DNA of 64,000 nt from the NCBI RefSeq assembly GCF_003144115.1, contig NW_020312005.1, forward strand, positions 740,391 to 804,390, in the 5' to 3' direction. The stretch's first letter is position 1, and each line of letters opens with the position of its first letter. This document shows positions 56,601 through 64,000 of this stretch, in pieces. This DNA comes from Tilletiopsis washingtonensis. Taxonomy: Eukaryota; Basidiomycota; Exobasidiomycetes; Entylomatales. The notes beneath the pieces were generated by a model. That model saw only the letters and a program-made list of their open reading frames with translations, did not search any database and was not told where the DNA came from. A program made the position numbers and the translations under genes.

Positions 56601-56944
56601 TCGCTCGAGCTGGTGCGCCGGGGTGCCTCAGCAGGTGCTTCCGTGGGCGCGGCACTCTCCACGTTCTCGTCGACCGGCAAGTCGTCCAGCGGCACAACGT
56701 CGAAGCTGCTGCGAGGCTGCGACAGATCTGCATCTGAGGCGGTAGCGTGCGGCGGCAGCGCTGCGGCGTCGGCGTGCTGCGCCTGCTGCGCGGCCGGCGT
56801 GCGGTCTCCGTGCTGTGCCCCGCCGTGCCGGTCTGGCGGACTGTGTGGTGCCTCAGTGCAATGCGCTGGGCCGTCGCTCAGGCTCACGCTGACGGCCGAG
56901 CCGGGGCTCTGCGGCGCCGCATCGTCGTCTGCGGCCGGCGCCAT
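53619..56944 (-). CDS. TBC-domain Rab GTPase-activating protein
   Basis: Stimulates GTP hydrolysis by a Rab in vesicle traffic; the SIWSDEILPSWTRARREARL..VWWRGAPPNLRGRVW entry resembles TBC1D12/14-type proteins. Exons 56944-56503, 56295-55241, 55182-54706, 54644-54309, 54257-54127, 54087-53994 and 53930-53619 give 948 aa. About the first 500 residues are disordered and acidic/Ser-rich. The TBC domain holds LRGRVWALACGN and YVMVRLDQLSR (a degenerate YxQGM region). The FDTLLADQMPKVYANMQARG segment is formed across a 51-nt intron (54308-54258), followed by VRDWVRTLFVPFLPFDAVAR and LWDCMCVESLLEEGDALIFR. The IxxDxxR Arg finger and YCQ Gln could not be placed with confidence; the stretch between exons 3 and 4 (DTGPLFDDLRD|VLSAYVM) looks shortened. 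Confidence 0.85.
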
Positions 56945-57472
56945 GGCGCACACCGCCGCTCAGCCGCAGCCGCCGGGCAGGAGCGGCGGACAGCGCGTGT
57001 GGCACGCGCGGTGCGTCTGGCTGTGGCTGCGACGCTGTCCGCTCTGCCAGGCGTCAGTCGCAGGCAGTGCGAGGCGCGGGCGCTGCGCGGAGGCGGTGGA
57101 GCGGCGGCTGCGTTGGCTGCACGGGGCAGCAGCTGCACGTGTGGCTCCGGCGTGTGTCCCGTGCGCAGGCAGGGGGCGCAGGCGGGCGTGGTTGGAGGGC
57201 CAGGGGGTCGGGCAGGGCGTGCTTGTTGCAGAGCGAGGGTGGGAGAAGGAAGCTCCAAGGCGCAAGGAGCAGCGGCTGCCTGCTGCTGGTGCGGCACACA
57301 AGACGCCGGCCGCGCGCGCCCGCCGCCTCAGGCGCGCCGCGCCGCCGCGCGGCGCATCGTCGCGCTGCTCCTCCACCACCACCCACCAAGCCTGTCGACT
57401 CGGCCGCCGCTCACCGCCGCGCCTGCCTCACACCTGGTCGCCACCGCCGCCCGCTCGCCCACCGCGCGCAGC
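56945..57472. promoter_or_regulatory. Divergent promoter region, TBC / PWI genes
   Basis: 528 bp between opposed ATGs. C-rich close to the PWI gene start. No coding exon or nameable site. Confidence 0.5.
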
Positions 57473-59282
57473 ATGGGCGACGCCGCCTACCGCGGCATCT
57501 CGGCCTCGCACGGCGACAGCCGCTTCGCCGGCAAGGAGGCTCGCCAGATTGCCGCCCTCGCCGCGCAGGGCAAGTTCCCGCCGAGCTTTGCGCAGCGCGT
57601 CGACGTGCGCCGCGTCGCGCTCGACGTCGTGCGCCCGTGGATCGCCGACAAGACGCGCGCGCTGCTCGGCTTCGAGGACGACGTCGTGTGCGAGTATGCC
57701 ATGGGCATGCTCGAGGGCGACGAGAACCGCGTGAGTGGCGGCGCATCTAGACGACCAGGGCCCGGCTCTGCGGAGCGGCTGCAGGGGTGCTTGAGCGCGG
57801 GCGAGTGAGGATGCGCTTGTGCGGCAGTGCAGCTTCCGCATGACATGCGGCCTGCGCGTCTCCCTGTGCTGCGGCTACAGGCTGTGCAGGCGGCGCTGGG
57901 AGCGCCCGGCTAAAGGCACGCAAAACGCGAGTCGCGAACGCTCGAGGCATCTGCGTGCTTGTCAGCCATGTGCTGCTCGCGTTGCTGGCCTGCCACAGTC
58001 GACGCCCTCGTCGCGTGCGCCCTCGCTGACCTCTCTCGCCAGTTTCCCGACCCCAAGAAGATGCAGCTCTCGCTCACGGGCTTCCTTGAGTCGTCGACTC
58101 CGGAATTCATGTCGGCGCTCTGGGCGCTTCTGCTCGACGCGCAGGACGCGCCCGGCGGCATCCCGCGCGAGCTCGTCGAGCTCAAGAAGGCAGAGCTGGC
58201 CAAGGCTCGTGCTGCGGATGCAGAGGCTGTACGCGCTGCCAGCGTGCGTGGCGCTGGTGCGTCGGGCATGCGCAGCGGAGAAGGCGGCGGGCGCCCCGGC
58301 TTTGCTGGCGGTCGAGGCGGACCGCCCTACGGCGGCAGAGGCGGCGGACGCGGCCCTGCGAACGTGTTCCAGGACAAGAGCGGCAACGTGACCGAACGCT
58401 CGCAGGATGTCGGCTGGGTGAGTGCATGTCGCGTGGCAAGCAGCGCAGGCTCGTCGGCGCTGTCGGTGCGGACCACCACGTCCAGTTGATTCTTGGCCTG
58501 CTGCTGCGCGTCTGGGCCATCTTGTGCTGACGCAAAGACCGCAGGGAGCGCGTGCGGGTCCACGCCACGAGGAGCGTGGGTCCGACCGCTACGGCAGCGC
58601 GGCGCAGCCTCCTTACTACGAGCGCGCGCACGATTCCCATGCGCGCGACCCTCGCAACCACCGCGACCGCGACTACGATCGCGCGCACGCCCGCGACGAG
58701 CGCTCGCGCTACCTCGATCGAGGCGACGCCGGCGGCCAGCGGCGTTCCTCGAGCCGCGAGCGCCCGTCCCGTGCGCGCTACTCCGGCGGCGGCCGCGAGT
58801 ACTCGCCGCCGCCACGCCGACGTGAGGCGTCGCGATCCTCGTCGCGCTCGCGCAGCCCAAGCCGCAGCCGGTCACGCAGTCCTCGCCGCAGCTCGGGCGC
58901 GCCGCGCAGACATGTCTCTCGGAGCCCGCATCGCCGCAGCAGCTCGTGCGGCGATGCCGGGCGCTCAGCTCCGCGCGACGCTCGCCGGCGTCGCGACTCT
59001 ACCCCGTCGTCTGCTCGAGACCGCTCCGCGGGCTCGACGCCTCCGCTTCGCGCACGTCGCGACCCGCGCGACCACTCTCCTCTGCCACGGAGACGCGACT
59101 ACTCTCGCGAAAGCTCGCCAGCGTCGCCCCATCGCCGGCCGTACGTGCCGCGCGACGACGACACGCCGCCTGCGCGCCGCTCCTCGCACGCTGCCCGGAC
59201 CGCCGAGAGGAGCCCCTCGCCCGTCCGTCGGCCGCGCGAGGAGGACGTGCCACAGCCACGCAAAAAGAGCCGGTGGGACTAG
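57473..59282 (+). CDS. PWI-domain, Arg/Ser-rich splicing factor (SRm160/SRRM1-like)
   Basis: Nuclear RNA-processing factor. Exons 57473-57730, 58043-58417 and 58545-59282 give 456 aa. The PWI domain is split by the 312-nt intron 1: RVALDVVRPWIADKTRALLG (the P-W-I itself), FEDDVVCEYAMGMLEGDENR, then FPDPKKMQLSLTGFLES and SALWALLLDAQDAPGGIP. After it comes a Gly/Arg-rich linker (GGRGGPPYGGRGGGRGP) and a long RS/RD region (YERAHDSHARDP, SRSSSRSRSPSRSRSRSPRR, RRDSTPSSARDRS). The end is QPRKKSRWD, a conserved finish in SRm160-type proteins. The PWI domain binds nucleic acid; RS repeats mediate spliceosome contacts. Confidence 0.93.
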
Positions 59283-60569
59283 AGGCAATGCATACGCGCT
59301 GCGATCATCCCGACTGCGTGATGCAGGCGAGCAGGCTGCAGTGCGAGTCGTAGCTGACATGACTTGGGCGAGTGAGAGCGGCTTGCGCCCCACCGCAAGA
59401 TCTGCAGCGGTGCTAGCCTGACAGCGGAGGCTGGCGGGCTGGGGATCATAGCGAGCGCCAGCATCAGGCGCGAAGCACAAAGGCGTGCAGCTGACGTCTC
59501 CGAGTCGACCAGAAAGCATGTCAGCTTCTGATGCCTCGCACGCGAGTGCCGGTGAGCAGAGCGCACTGCCGATGCCGTTGCCGACGCCGGTGACCTGAGC
59601 ACACAGCAGCGCACTCCACCCGCGCCGCGTCCCTCGCTGTTCTCGCGCAGCGACTCAGCTGCCCGTACGCCCGCGCTACTGCTGCACCCCAATGACTTAG
59701 CAGATGATCATGGTCATTACGTGGAGTGTGCGCTGCTCAAAGTCAGAAGCAAGCTCCGGGGCGCCGGCTCTCGCCAGACACCCGCAGCTGCCCCCCGGCT
59801 TAATCGGCAAGCGAGCGCTGGCAGCGGCGGCACGCCGGCGCGAGCCGGGTGCGCGCACGCACGCCAGCGAAATCCGTCGGTTTGACTCCGGCTCCGCATA
59901 CCGCCCGGCTAGGAGGAAGGACGAGGCAGTTGGCAGCGACAGGTGTCGGCGCCCGGGAGGGAGATGTGTGTGGGAGCCAAGTGCGGCGCGCGCGCCGCGC
60001 CGCGGCGTTCTTCTGCAGCGTCGCAGTGCAGGCGGCGCACGTGACCGGCCCGAGGCGGCGCCGCCCTCGGGCTGCTGTGGGACGCCGAGAGCGTGCCGCT
60101 TGGCTCCCAAAGCGCCGACCTCCACCCTCGAGTGAGAGGCAGAGGAAACAGGGAGAGGACCATTCAGCCTCTAACTGCAGCCCTCTGCCGTGCGACGCTC
60201 CGCCAGCAGCTTCACAGCGCCCACGCCCGCAGAAGCAGCTCCACAGCGCCCACGCCCGCAGACCTCGCCGCATTCAGATCCAGCATGCATCGCATTCGCC
60301 TGTGCGCCGAGCGCGCGGGAGCTGCATGGCTCCGAAGCACGTTGCAAAGCCGGACATCCGGTGCTGTATTGTCCGTGCAGCTGCACGCTATATTGCGCTG
60401 CTGCTGTCGCCGCCGCCGGGCGCTGCTGCCCACGGCCTGACCTCGTCGAGCCCCGCTAGTCGGCGCCAGCCCTCGTCGAGCGCCTCGCTCGAGCCAAGCT
60501 CGCCGTGTTCTCCGGCCATCCGATCTCCTTTGCTTTGCCCTTCTTGTCTTGCAGCCCAAGCGCCATGCC
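59283..60569. other. Convergent intergenic region between PWI and CKS1 genes
   Basis: 1287 bp between facing 3' ends, longer than other convergent gaps here. It includes a 29-bp tandem duplication at 60204-60261. Open frames on both strands are Ala/Arg-biased and lack domains. No gene called. Confidence 0.5.
60204..60261. repeat. 29-bp tandem duplication
   Basis: Two adjacent 29-base units (60204-60232 and 60233-60261). They share an identical 20-base core CACAGCGCCCACGCCCGCAG and differ by a few bases in the rest. Confidence 0.85.
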
Positions 60570-61337
60570 TCAGTGCTGGCGCAGATTCTGTCAGCGTCCG
60601 CAGCAGTGACGCGCATGCGCTGCAGCCGAGGGTGCTCACCTTCTCGCCAAAGTCCTTTGCCCGCCGGAAGAGCAGAATGTGTGGCTCTGGAGCTGCATCG
60701 CGCGCTGGTGTCAGTGCACGAAGCACAGGCGGCGCTTCCGCGAGAGACTCGCGCCTCGGAGCAGCGTCCGCAGATGAGGCACCGCTGGGCAAAGCTCGCT
60801 GCCGGCTCTGCCTTCGCAGTCGGCTGCCCCATCGCGTCCGCACCAGAGCGACCCGCAGCAGCTCGCATCCTGCCTGCTCGACTCACCATGGACCTCGTAG
60901 TGCTCCCAGCCCAGACTCTGCGTGATGCCGATGCCGCGCCACTCGGCGTCGCTCAGAATCCGCAGCACGCCCGGCTCCTCCGGGTCAAAGTAGGTCTTGG
61001 GGATGAGCTTGAGCAGCGGCTTGGGCAGTATGACATGGCTGTGCGGAGCGGTGAGTGCGGTTGCGACAAGGCGGCAAGCGCGACGCACCGGTATTCCCAC
61101 TTGTCGTCTGAGTAGCGCTCCGAGTAGTGGATGCTGCAGCAGGGGGCATGAGCGAGTGCTGCCGAGGGTATGTCCGGCGCTGTGGCCGCACAGCGCGACG
61201 GTGTGACGGTCTGGCCGCACAGCGCGGCGGGCTGGCGCAGTGGCCGCACAGTGTGACGGGCAGATCGCTGCCGCACGAGCCAGCTGGCGCACTCACCGCT
61301 CGACGTAGTCGTCGTAGCTCGGCTCGTTGGACGCCAT
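60570..61337 (-). CDS. CKS1: Cyclin-dependent kinase regulatory subunit CKS1
   Basis: Small adaptor that binds CDK1 and phosphorylated substrates. Exons 61337-61297, 61133-61089, 61038-60887, 60692-60640 and 60575-60570 give 98 aa. The family sequence is clear: [79 protein letters not shown]. These cover the phosphate-binding Arg/Trp positions and the HxPEPH hinge (here HAPEPH). The first two introns interrupt the opening strands. The last exon, as I model it, is 6 nt (His and stop), with a good GTGAGC donor, CTGAC branch and CCAG acceptor. If that intron is not removed, the frame runs about 85 residues further to a stop at 60388. Confidence 0.93.
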
Positions 61338-62671
61338 GGCGACGGCGGGAGGCAGTGCGGCGCACGAGCGGTGCGGCGGTGCTGCGAGGCGTGCGAGGGC
61401 ACGAGCGATGCGCTGGACCCGGGCGCAGCGGCGCGCGCGGCGGCACGAGGCGACGGGCGCCCGCAGACGGAGCGAGAAGAGCGGGGCAGGTGAGGCCGGC
61501 GCCAGGCGCGGCGGCAGACGAACGGCGCCACGGAGGTAGAGGGCGAGAGCAGGCGGCGGGGAAGGCGAGGGGCGAGCCGGGTGCCGGGTGTTGGTGTTGC
61601 GGAGGGCGGCAGCGCGCAACGCGCAGCGCGCCGTGCCAGACGCGTCGCCTCGCGGGCGCGCCCAGGCCAACGGGGCATGCCAGGAGGCGTCACGTGTCTG
61701 GCACAGCGTGGGAGCGGCCTGCCGTGCAGCGAGCTTGCTTCTGTTTGCTTGCCCTTGTGGATGAGCAGTGGCTTGAGGCAAGGGTGTGATGTGACTGAGT
61801 GGATTGGGCTTGCAGGCACAGCTGCTCCAGGTGCGCTCAGCACAAGCAGCAGAGGCCAGGACCCTGTCTACTTGAAATCAGGTGCTGGGAGGCTTGGGCA
61901 ACCTGATTGGAGAGCGACTGACAAGCTGCAAGAGGCGCAGCAAGTTGCTAAGGCAATGGATTGACTTGAGAAGTGTTGCAGTTGCACGCGCTGAGCAAGA
62001 CGCGGGCGAGTGCGGTGGGAACACTGAGCTTGCAAGTGAGCGGCAAGCGGCAACAAGCAGGCGTGATCAACTGCTAGAAGCACAATGCTGCGGCAGAGTG
62101 CACCGGCAGCGGAACAAGGAGACGTGGAGAGGCTTCGGAAGCAAGAGTGAGGGTTGCTCAAGCAACGGAAGACTTGAAAGAGGCGCGGCAACAGTGACAA
62201 GCAAGATCTTGTCTGTGCCACTGCGCACCTAAGCAAGGATTTGCCAATGACCTAGAGTTGGCAGAGAAGGCAAAGCGGCGCGAGCCAGGTTGACAGACGT
62301 AAGAGGGTGAGAGCCCAATGCGTATGGATTAGGGGTGTCGGTGGTGGAGTAGGTGAAGCAATACACACGGGGGAAGGGGGAACTTGCGCCTTAAGAGGGA
62401 TTGAGATGGTGTGCAAGAGAACACTGTCGAGATGCCGAGAGCGTGTGAGTGCTCAAGGAAGCAACGGCGACAACACCGGTGAAGTGCCAAATGAGGAGCC
62501 GTGCGTCAAGGCGCAAGTCTTGTTGTAGGAGACACCTACATCCTTTCCTAGGCTTGCAGCCGTAGGAGTAGGTTCAGCTGCCTCCATCATCTGCCAAACA
62601 AAGAGAGAACGGAAACAAAGAGCCGTAGAGGGGCCAAGACGGCGTCAAGGCCCCGCCGGAAGAGGCGGCTC
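61338..62671. other. Start of subtelomeric region, degenerate sequence
   Basis: Up to about 61.7 kb this is CKS1 upstream sequence, GC-rich. After that the composition shifts to AT-richer, purine-rich plus-strand sequence. Short plus-strand fragments (for example around 61882-62232) encode Gln/Glu/Lys/Ala-rich helical-looking pieces, but stops and frame changes interrupt them. It looks like a decayed coiled-coil gene or other relic. No rRNA, tRNA or transposon termini recognised. Confidence 0.4.
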
Positions 62672-62673
62672 TT
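62618..62673. other. Imperfect inverted repeat (possible hairpin)
   Basis: AAGAGCCG at 62618-62625 pairs with CGGCTCTT at 62666-62673, and nested GGGGCC (62630-62635) pairs with GGCCCC (62649-62654). The 13-base loop is 62636-62648. It ends on the stop codon of the minus-strand ORF at 62672. Confidence 0.55.
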
Positions 62674-63028
62674 AGTCATAGATGACTGCGACGGCGGCTT
62701 GTGCAATGTTGAGTACACAGCCAACGCGCTTGGGCGCCTTTAGAGACGTGCCAGCCCAAAGATGCCTAGGAGTCATGTATGAGTCAGCAACACGGGAAGC
62801 GTTTACTAAAGAAGGAGAGAAGGCGGAGAGGGGTGTTGGCAAAGAGGTGCGGGCAAGAGCATTGATGATGAGGTGACGGCAGCAATGTTCTTGAGGGGTC
62901 ATGTGCGGACCGTGCGCAGGCGCAAGCGACGGCGGCAGAGGCAGACCGTGAGAGCGGACCAATTGGCGTGCGCCGCCAAATGGCAAGCCGGCAAGCCATT
63001 CTTCAATTTGTCTGACTGGTACCTCCAT
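62672..63028 (-). CDS. Subtelomeric ORF, unrecognised
   Basis: Open frame of 118 aa from an ATG at 63028 to TAA at 62672. It begins MEVPVRQIEEWLAGLPFGGA, continues with PLPPSLAPAHGPHMTPQEHC and a Ser/Thr/Pro-rich middle, and ends with LKAPKRVGCVLNIAQAAVAV. The mixed composition differs from the Arg/Ala-biased random frames elsewhere. The frame is open upstream to 63160 without a better start. The adjacent frame 63003-63491 ends inside it, so the two could be parts of one gene joined by an intron or broken by a frameshift. No family recognised. Confidence 0.35.
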   Translation of the reverse strand: MEVPVRQIEEWLAGLPFGGARQLVRSHGLPLPPSLAPAHGPHMTPQEHCCRHLIINALARTSLPTPLSAFSPSLVNASRVADSYMTPRHLWAGTSLKAPKRVGCVLNIAQAAVAVIYD

Positions 63029-63491
63029 TGCAGCGCCACGCTTTGATGCGCATGCTGCCCCTCTGCTGCAGGCCTTGAACAACCTCAAGAGCGCGCGCAA
63101 GCAAGCGCACCGCCTCCTTGTCAAGGTCAATACGTCCTTTGAGCGCAGCAGTGACTCCATGGGCTTGCTTGCCTGTCAGACACGGACTGCCAGTGACAAG
63201 GCAACTACTGCCCAGCAGGCGCATGCACTGCTGGTTGACTTTTGCAACCAGGCCCCCAACAGCTGCAAGGTGCTTTGGCAACAGTTCCTCCATCCTCTGC
63301 ATTTGCAGTTCAAGTCTGTCAGATTGGCTGCGCATGCCTACTGCAATTGTCACCCCTAATGCTACTGTGATCCTCTGTTTCTCATTGAGCACCATCTGCT
63401 GCAGCTGCCCCCAGAGCAGCATTTGATTGAGAGGCAACAGGGTGCGCAGGGTGCGCATTCTCCGGCAGGGAAAGCAGAGGTGCACGTGCAT
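63003..63491 (-). CDS. Subtelomeric ORF with helical region, unrecognised
   Basis: Open frame of 162 aa. The part from NEKQRITVALGVTIAV on looks alpha-helical and amphipathic (SDRLELQMQRMEELLPKHLA, LDKEAVRLLARALEVVQGLQ), which argues for a once or still functional coding sequence. It is less than 600 bp from the telomere repeats and overlaps the next minus-strand frame by 26 bp. Start uncertain; a plus-strand frame (63075-63359) over the same DNA is also open, so strand choice is a judgement. No family recognised. Confidence 0.35.
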   Translation of the reverse strand: MHVHLCFPCRRMRTLRTLLPLNQMLLWGQLQQMVLNEKQRITVALGVTIAVGMRSQSDRLELQMQRMEELLPKHLAAVGGLVAKVNQQCMRLLGSSCLVTGSPCLTGKQAHGVTAALKGRIDLDKEAVRLLARALEVVQGLQQRGSMRIKAWRCNGGTSQTN

Positions 63492-63904
63492 GCTCCCATG
63501 CCAGCCAACTGTCCTTGCGGCCTGCTACAGCCGTGCGCGTGCGCAAAAAAAGGGTCTGTAGGCAGCAGAGCAGTCTCTGCTTGCCCCTCCACCTCTCTGC
63601 CATGCGCGCCATTGCACTCTCCCTCATCTCCAGACCCATCCTGTGGCTGCTACATCTGCTACATGCCATCCCAAAGTCCTCACCTCTCATGCGCATGACA
63701 TGAACGCTGCGCCTTCTACACTTGCATCTGTGGCGTGCCCAATTTTTGGGCTGTGGGACGTGCAGCTTGACACTCACGTCTGCGCAGTTCACTGATGATT
63801 ATGGTATCAAGCAAACAGCTGCACCAGGGCCATCTGGGCCTGAGGGCCATTCTGCCAAAGCAGCATCAGGGCATTTTGATTGGCCAGTGCTGCTTGAGGT
63901 CACC
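63492..63904. other. Telomere-proximal sequence
   Basis: About 410 bp between the last minus-strand ORF and the telomere. Frames are short on the minus strand. On the plus strand a frame through 63780-63904 (FTDDYGIKQTAAPGPSGP...) stays open into the telomere repeats. No known subtelomeric element recognised. Confidence 0.4.
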
Positions 63905-64000
63905 CTAGGGTTAGGGTTAGGGTTAGGGTTAGGGTTAGGGTTAGGGTTAGGGTTAGGGTTAGGGTTAGGGTTAGGGTTAGGGTTAGGGTTAGGGTTAGGG
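63905..64000. repeat. Telomere, (TTAGGG)n
   Basis: A leading CTAGGG is followed by 15 perfect TTAGGG units to the end of the window, G-rich strand running 5'->3' outward. This is a native chromosome end and fixes the orientation of the contig. Confidence 0.99.

Noticed and set aside
62280-62320. AGAGGGTGAGAGCCC, reminiscent of a large-subunit rRNA stretch
   Set aside because: The match is short and the flanks do not continue as rRNA, so no rRNA fragment is called.

Overview
The window is the right-hand end of a chromosome from a GC-rich, intron-rich fungus. The last 90 bases are 15 perfect TTAGGG telomere units. The genes carry many short spliceosomal introns (mostly 50-130 nt, donors GTGAGT or GTGCGT, CTGAC-like branch sites, CAG acceptors). 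The gene content (LIS1, AP-2 mu, ZNHIT2, PEX13, ETF-QO, ILV2, a Dnf-type flippase, PMP3) is that of a basidiomycete. I lean towards Ustilaginomycotina on GC content and gene structure, but that placement is inference. All exon joins below were derived by hand from splice signals, frame continuity and protein-family fit; none is backed by RNA data.

Layout. 1-2125: BIR1/survivin-like gene (minus, 3' end cut off), divergent from acetolactate synthase ILV2 (2978-5474). 6923-12620: Dnf-type P4-ATPase. 13011-14485: unrecognised multi-pass membrane protein, divergent from a sodium:solute symporter (14884-17400). 17612-18602: PMP3-type proteolipid, divergent from a bZIP factor (19460-21033). 21465-21794: small single-span protein. 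22188-24041: fusion of an Apd1-type thioredoxin-like ferredoxin with an adrenodoxin-type ferredoxin, divergent from ETF-ubiquinone oxidoreductase (24863-27103). 27306-32260: very long, largely disordered RING-H2 protein, divergent from LIS1 (33634-35505). 36978-38511: ZNHIT2-like protein whose stop codon directly abuts the stop of a convergent kinase-like gene (38512-41514). 42369-44347: AP-2 mu, divergent from a T/K-type cyclin (45094-47109). 48406-49413: unrecognised gene. 49742-51135: PEX13, divergent from dCMP deaminase (52205-53552). 53619-56944: TBC Rab-GAP, divergent from a PWI/RS splicing factor (57473-59282). 60570-61337: CKS1. From about 61.7 kb the sequence becomes AT-richer and gene-poor, with two minus-strand ORFs and degenerate sequence leading to the telomere.

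Functionally the window is almost entirely housekeeping: membrane traffic and lipid asymmetry (flippase, AP-2, TBC, LIS1), mitochondrial metabolism (ILV2, ETF-QO, probably the ferredoxin fusion), cell cycle and transcription (BIR1, CKS1, cyclin), RNA processing and chaperoning (PWI protein, ZNHIT2), peroxisome import (PEX13) and nucleotide metabolism (dCMP deaminase). Most neighbours are divergent pairs sharing 0.4-1.4 kb promoters. I see no biosynthetic cluster, CRISPR array, intact transposon, tRNA or rRNA gene. The most unusual items are the double-ferredoxin fusion next to ETF-QO, several stop-free frame-preserving introns inside conserved domains, and the telomere-abutting ORFs.
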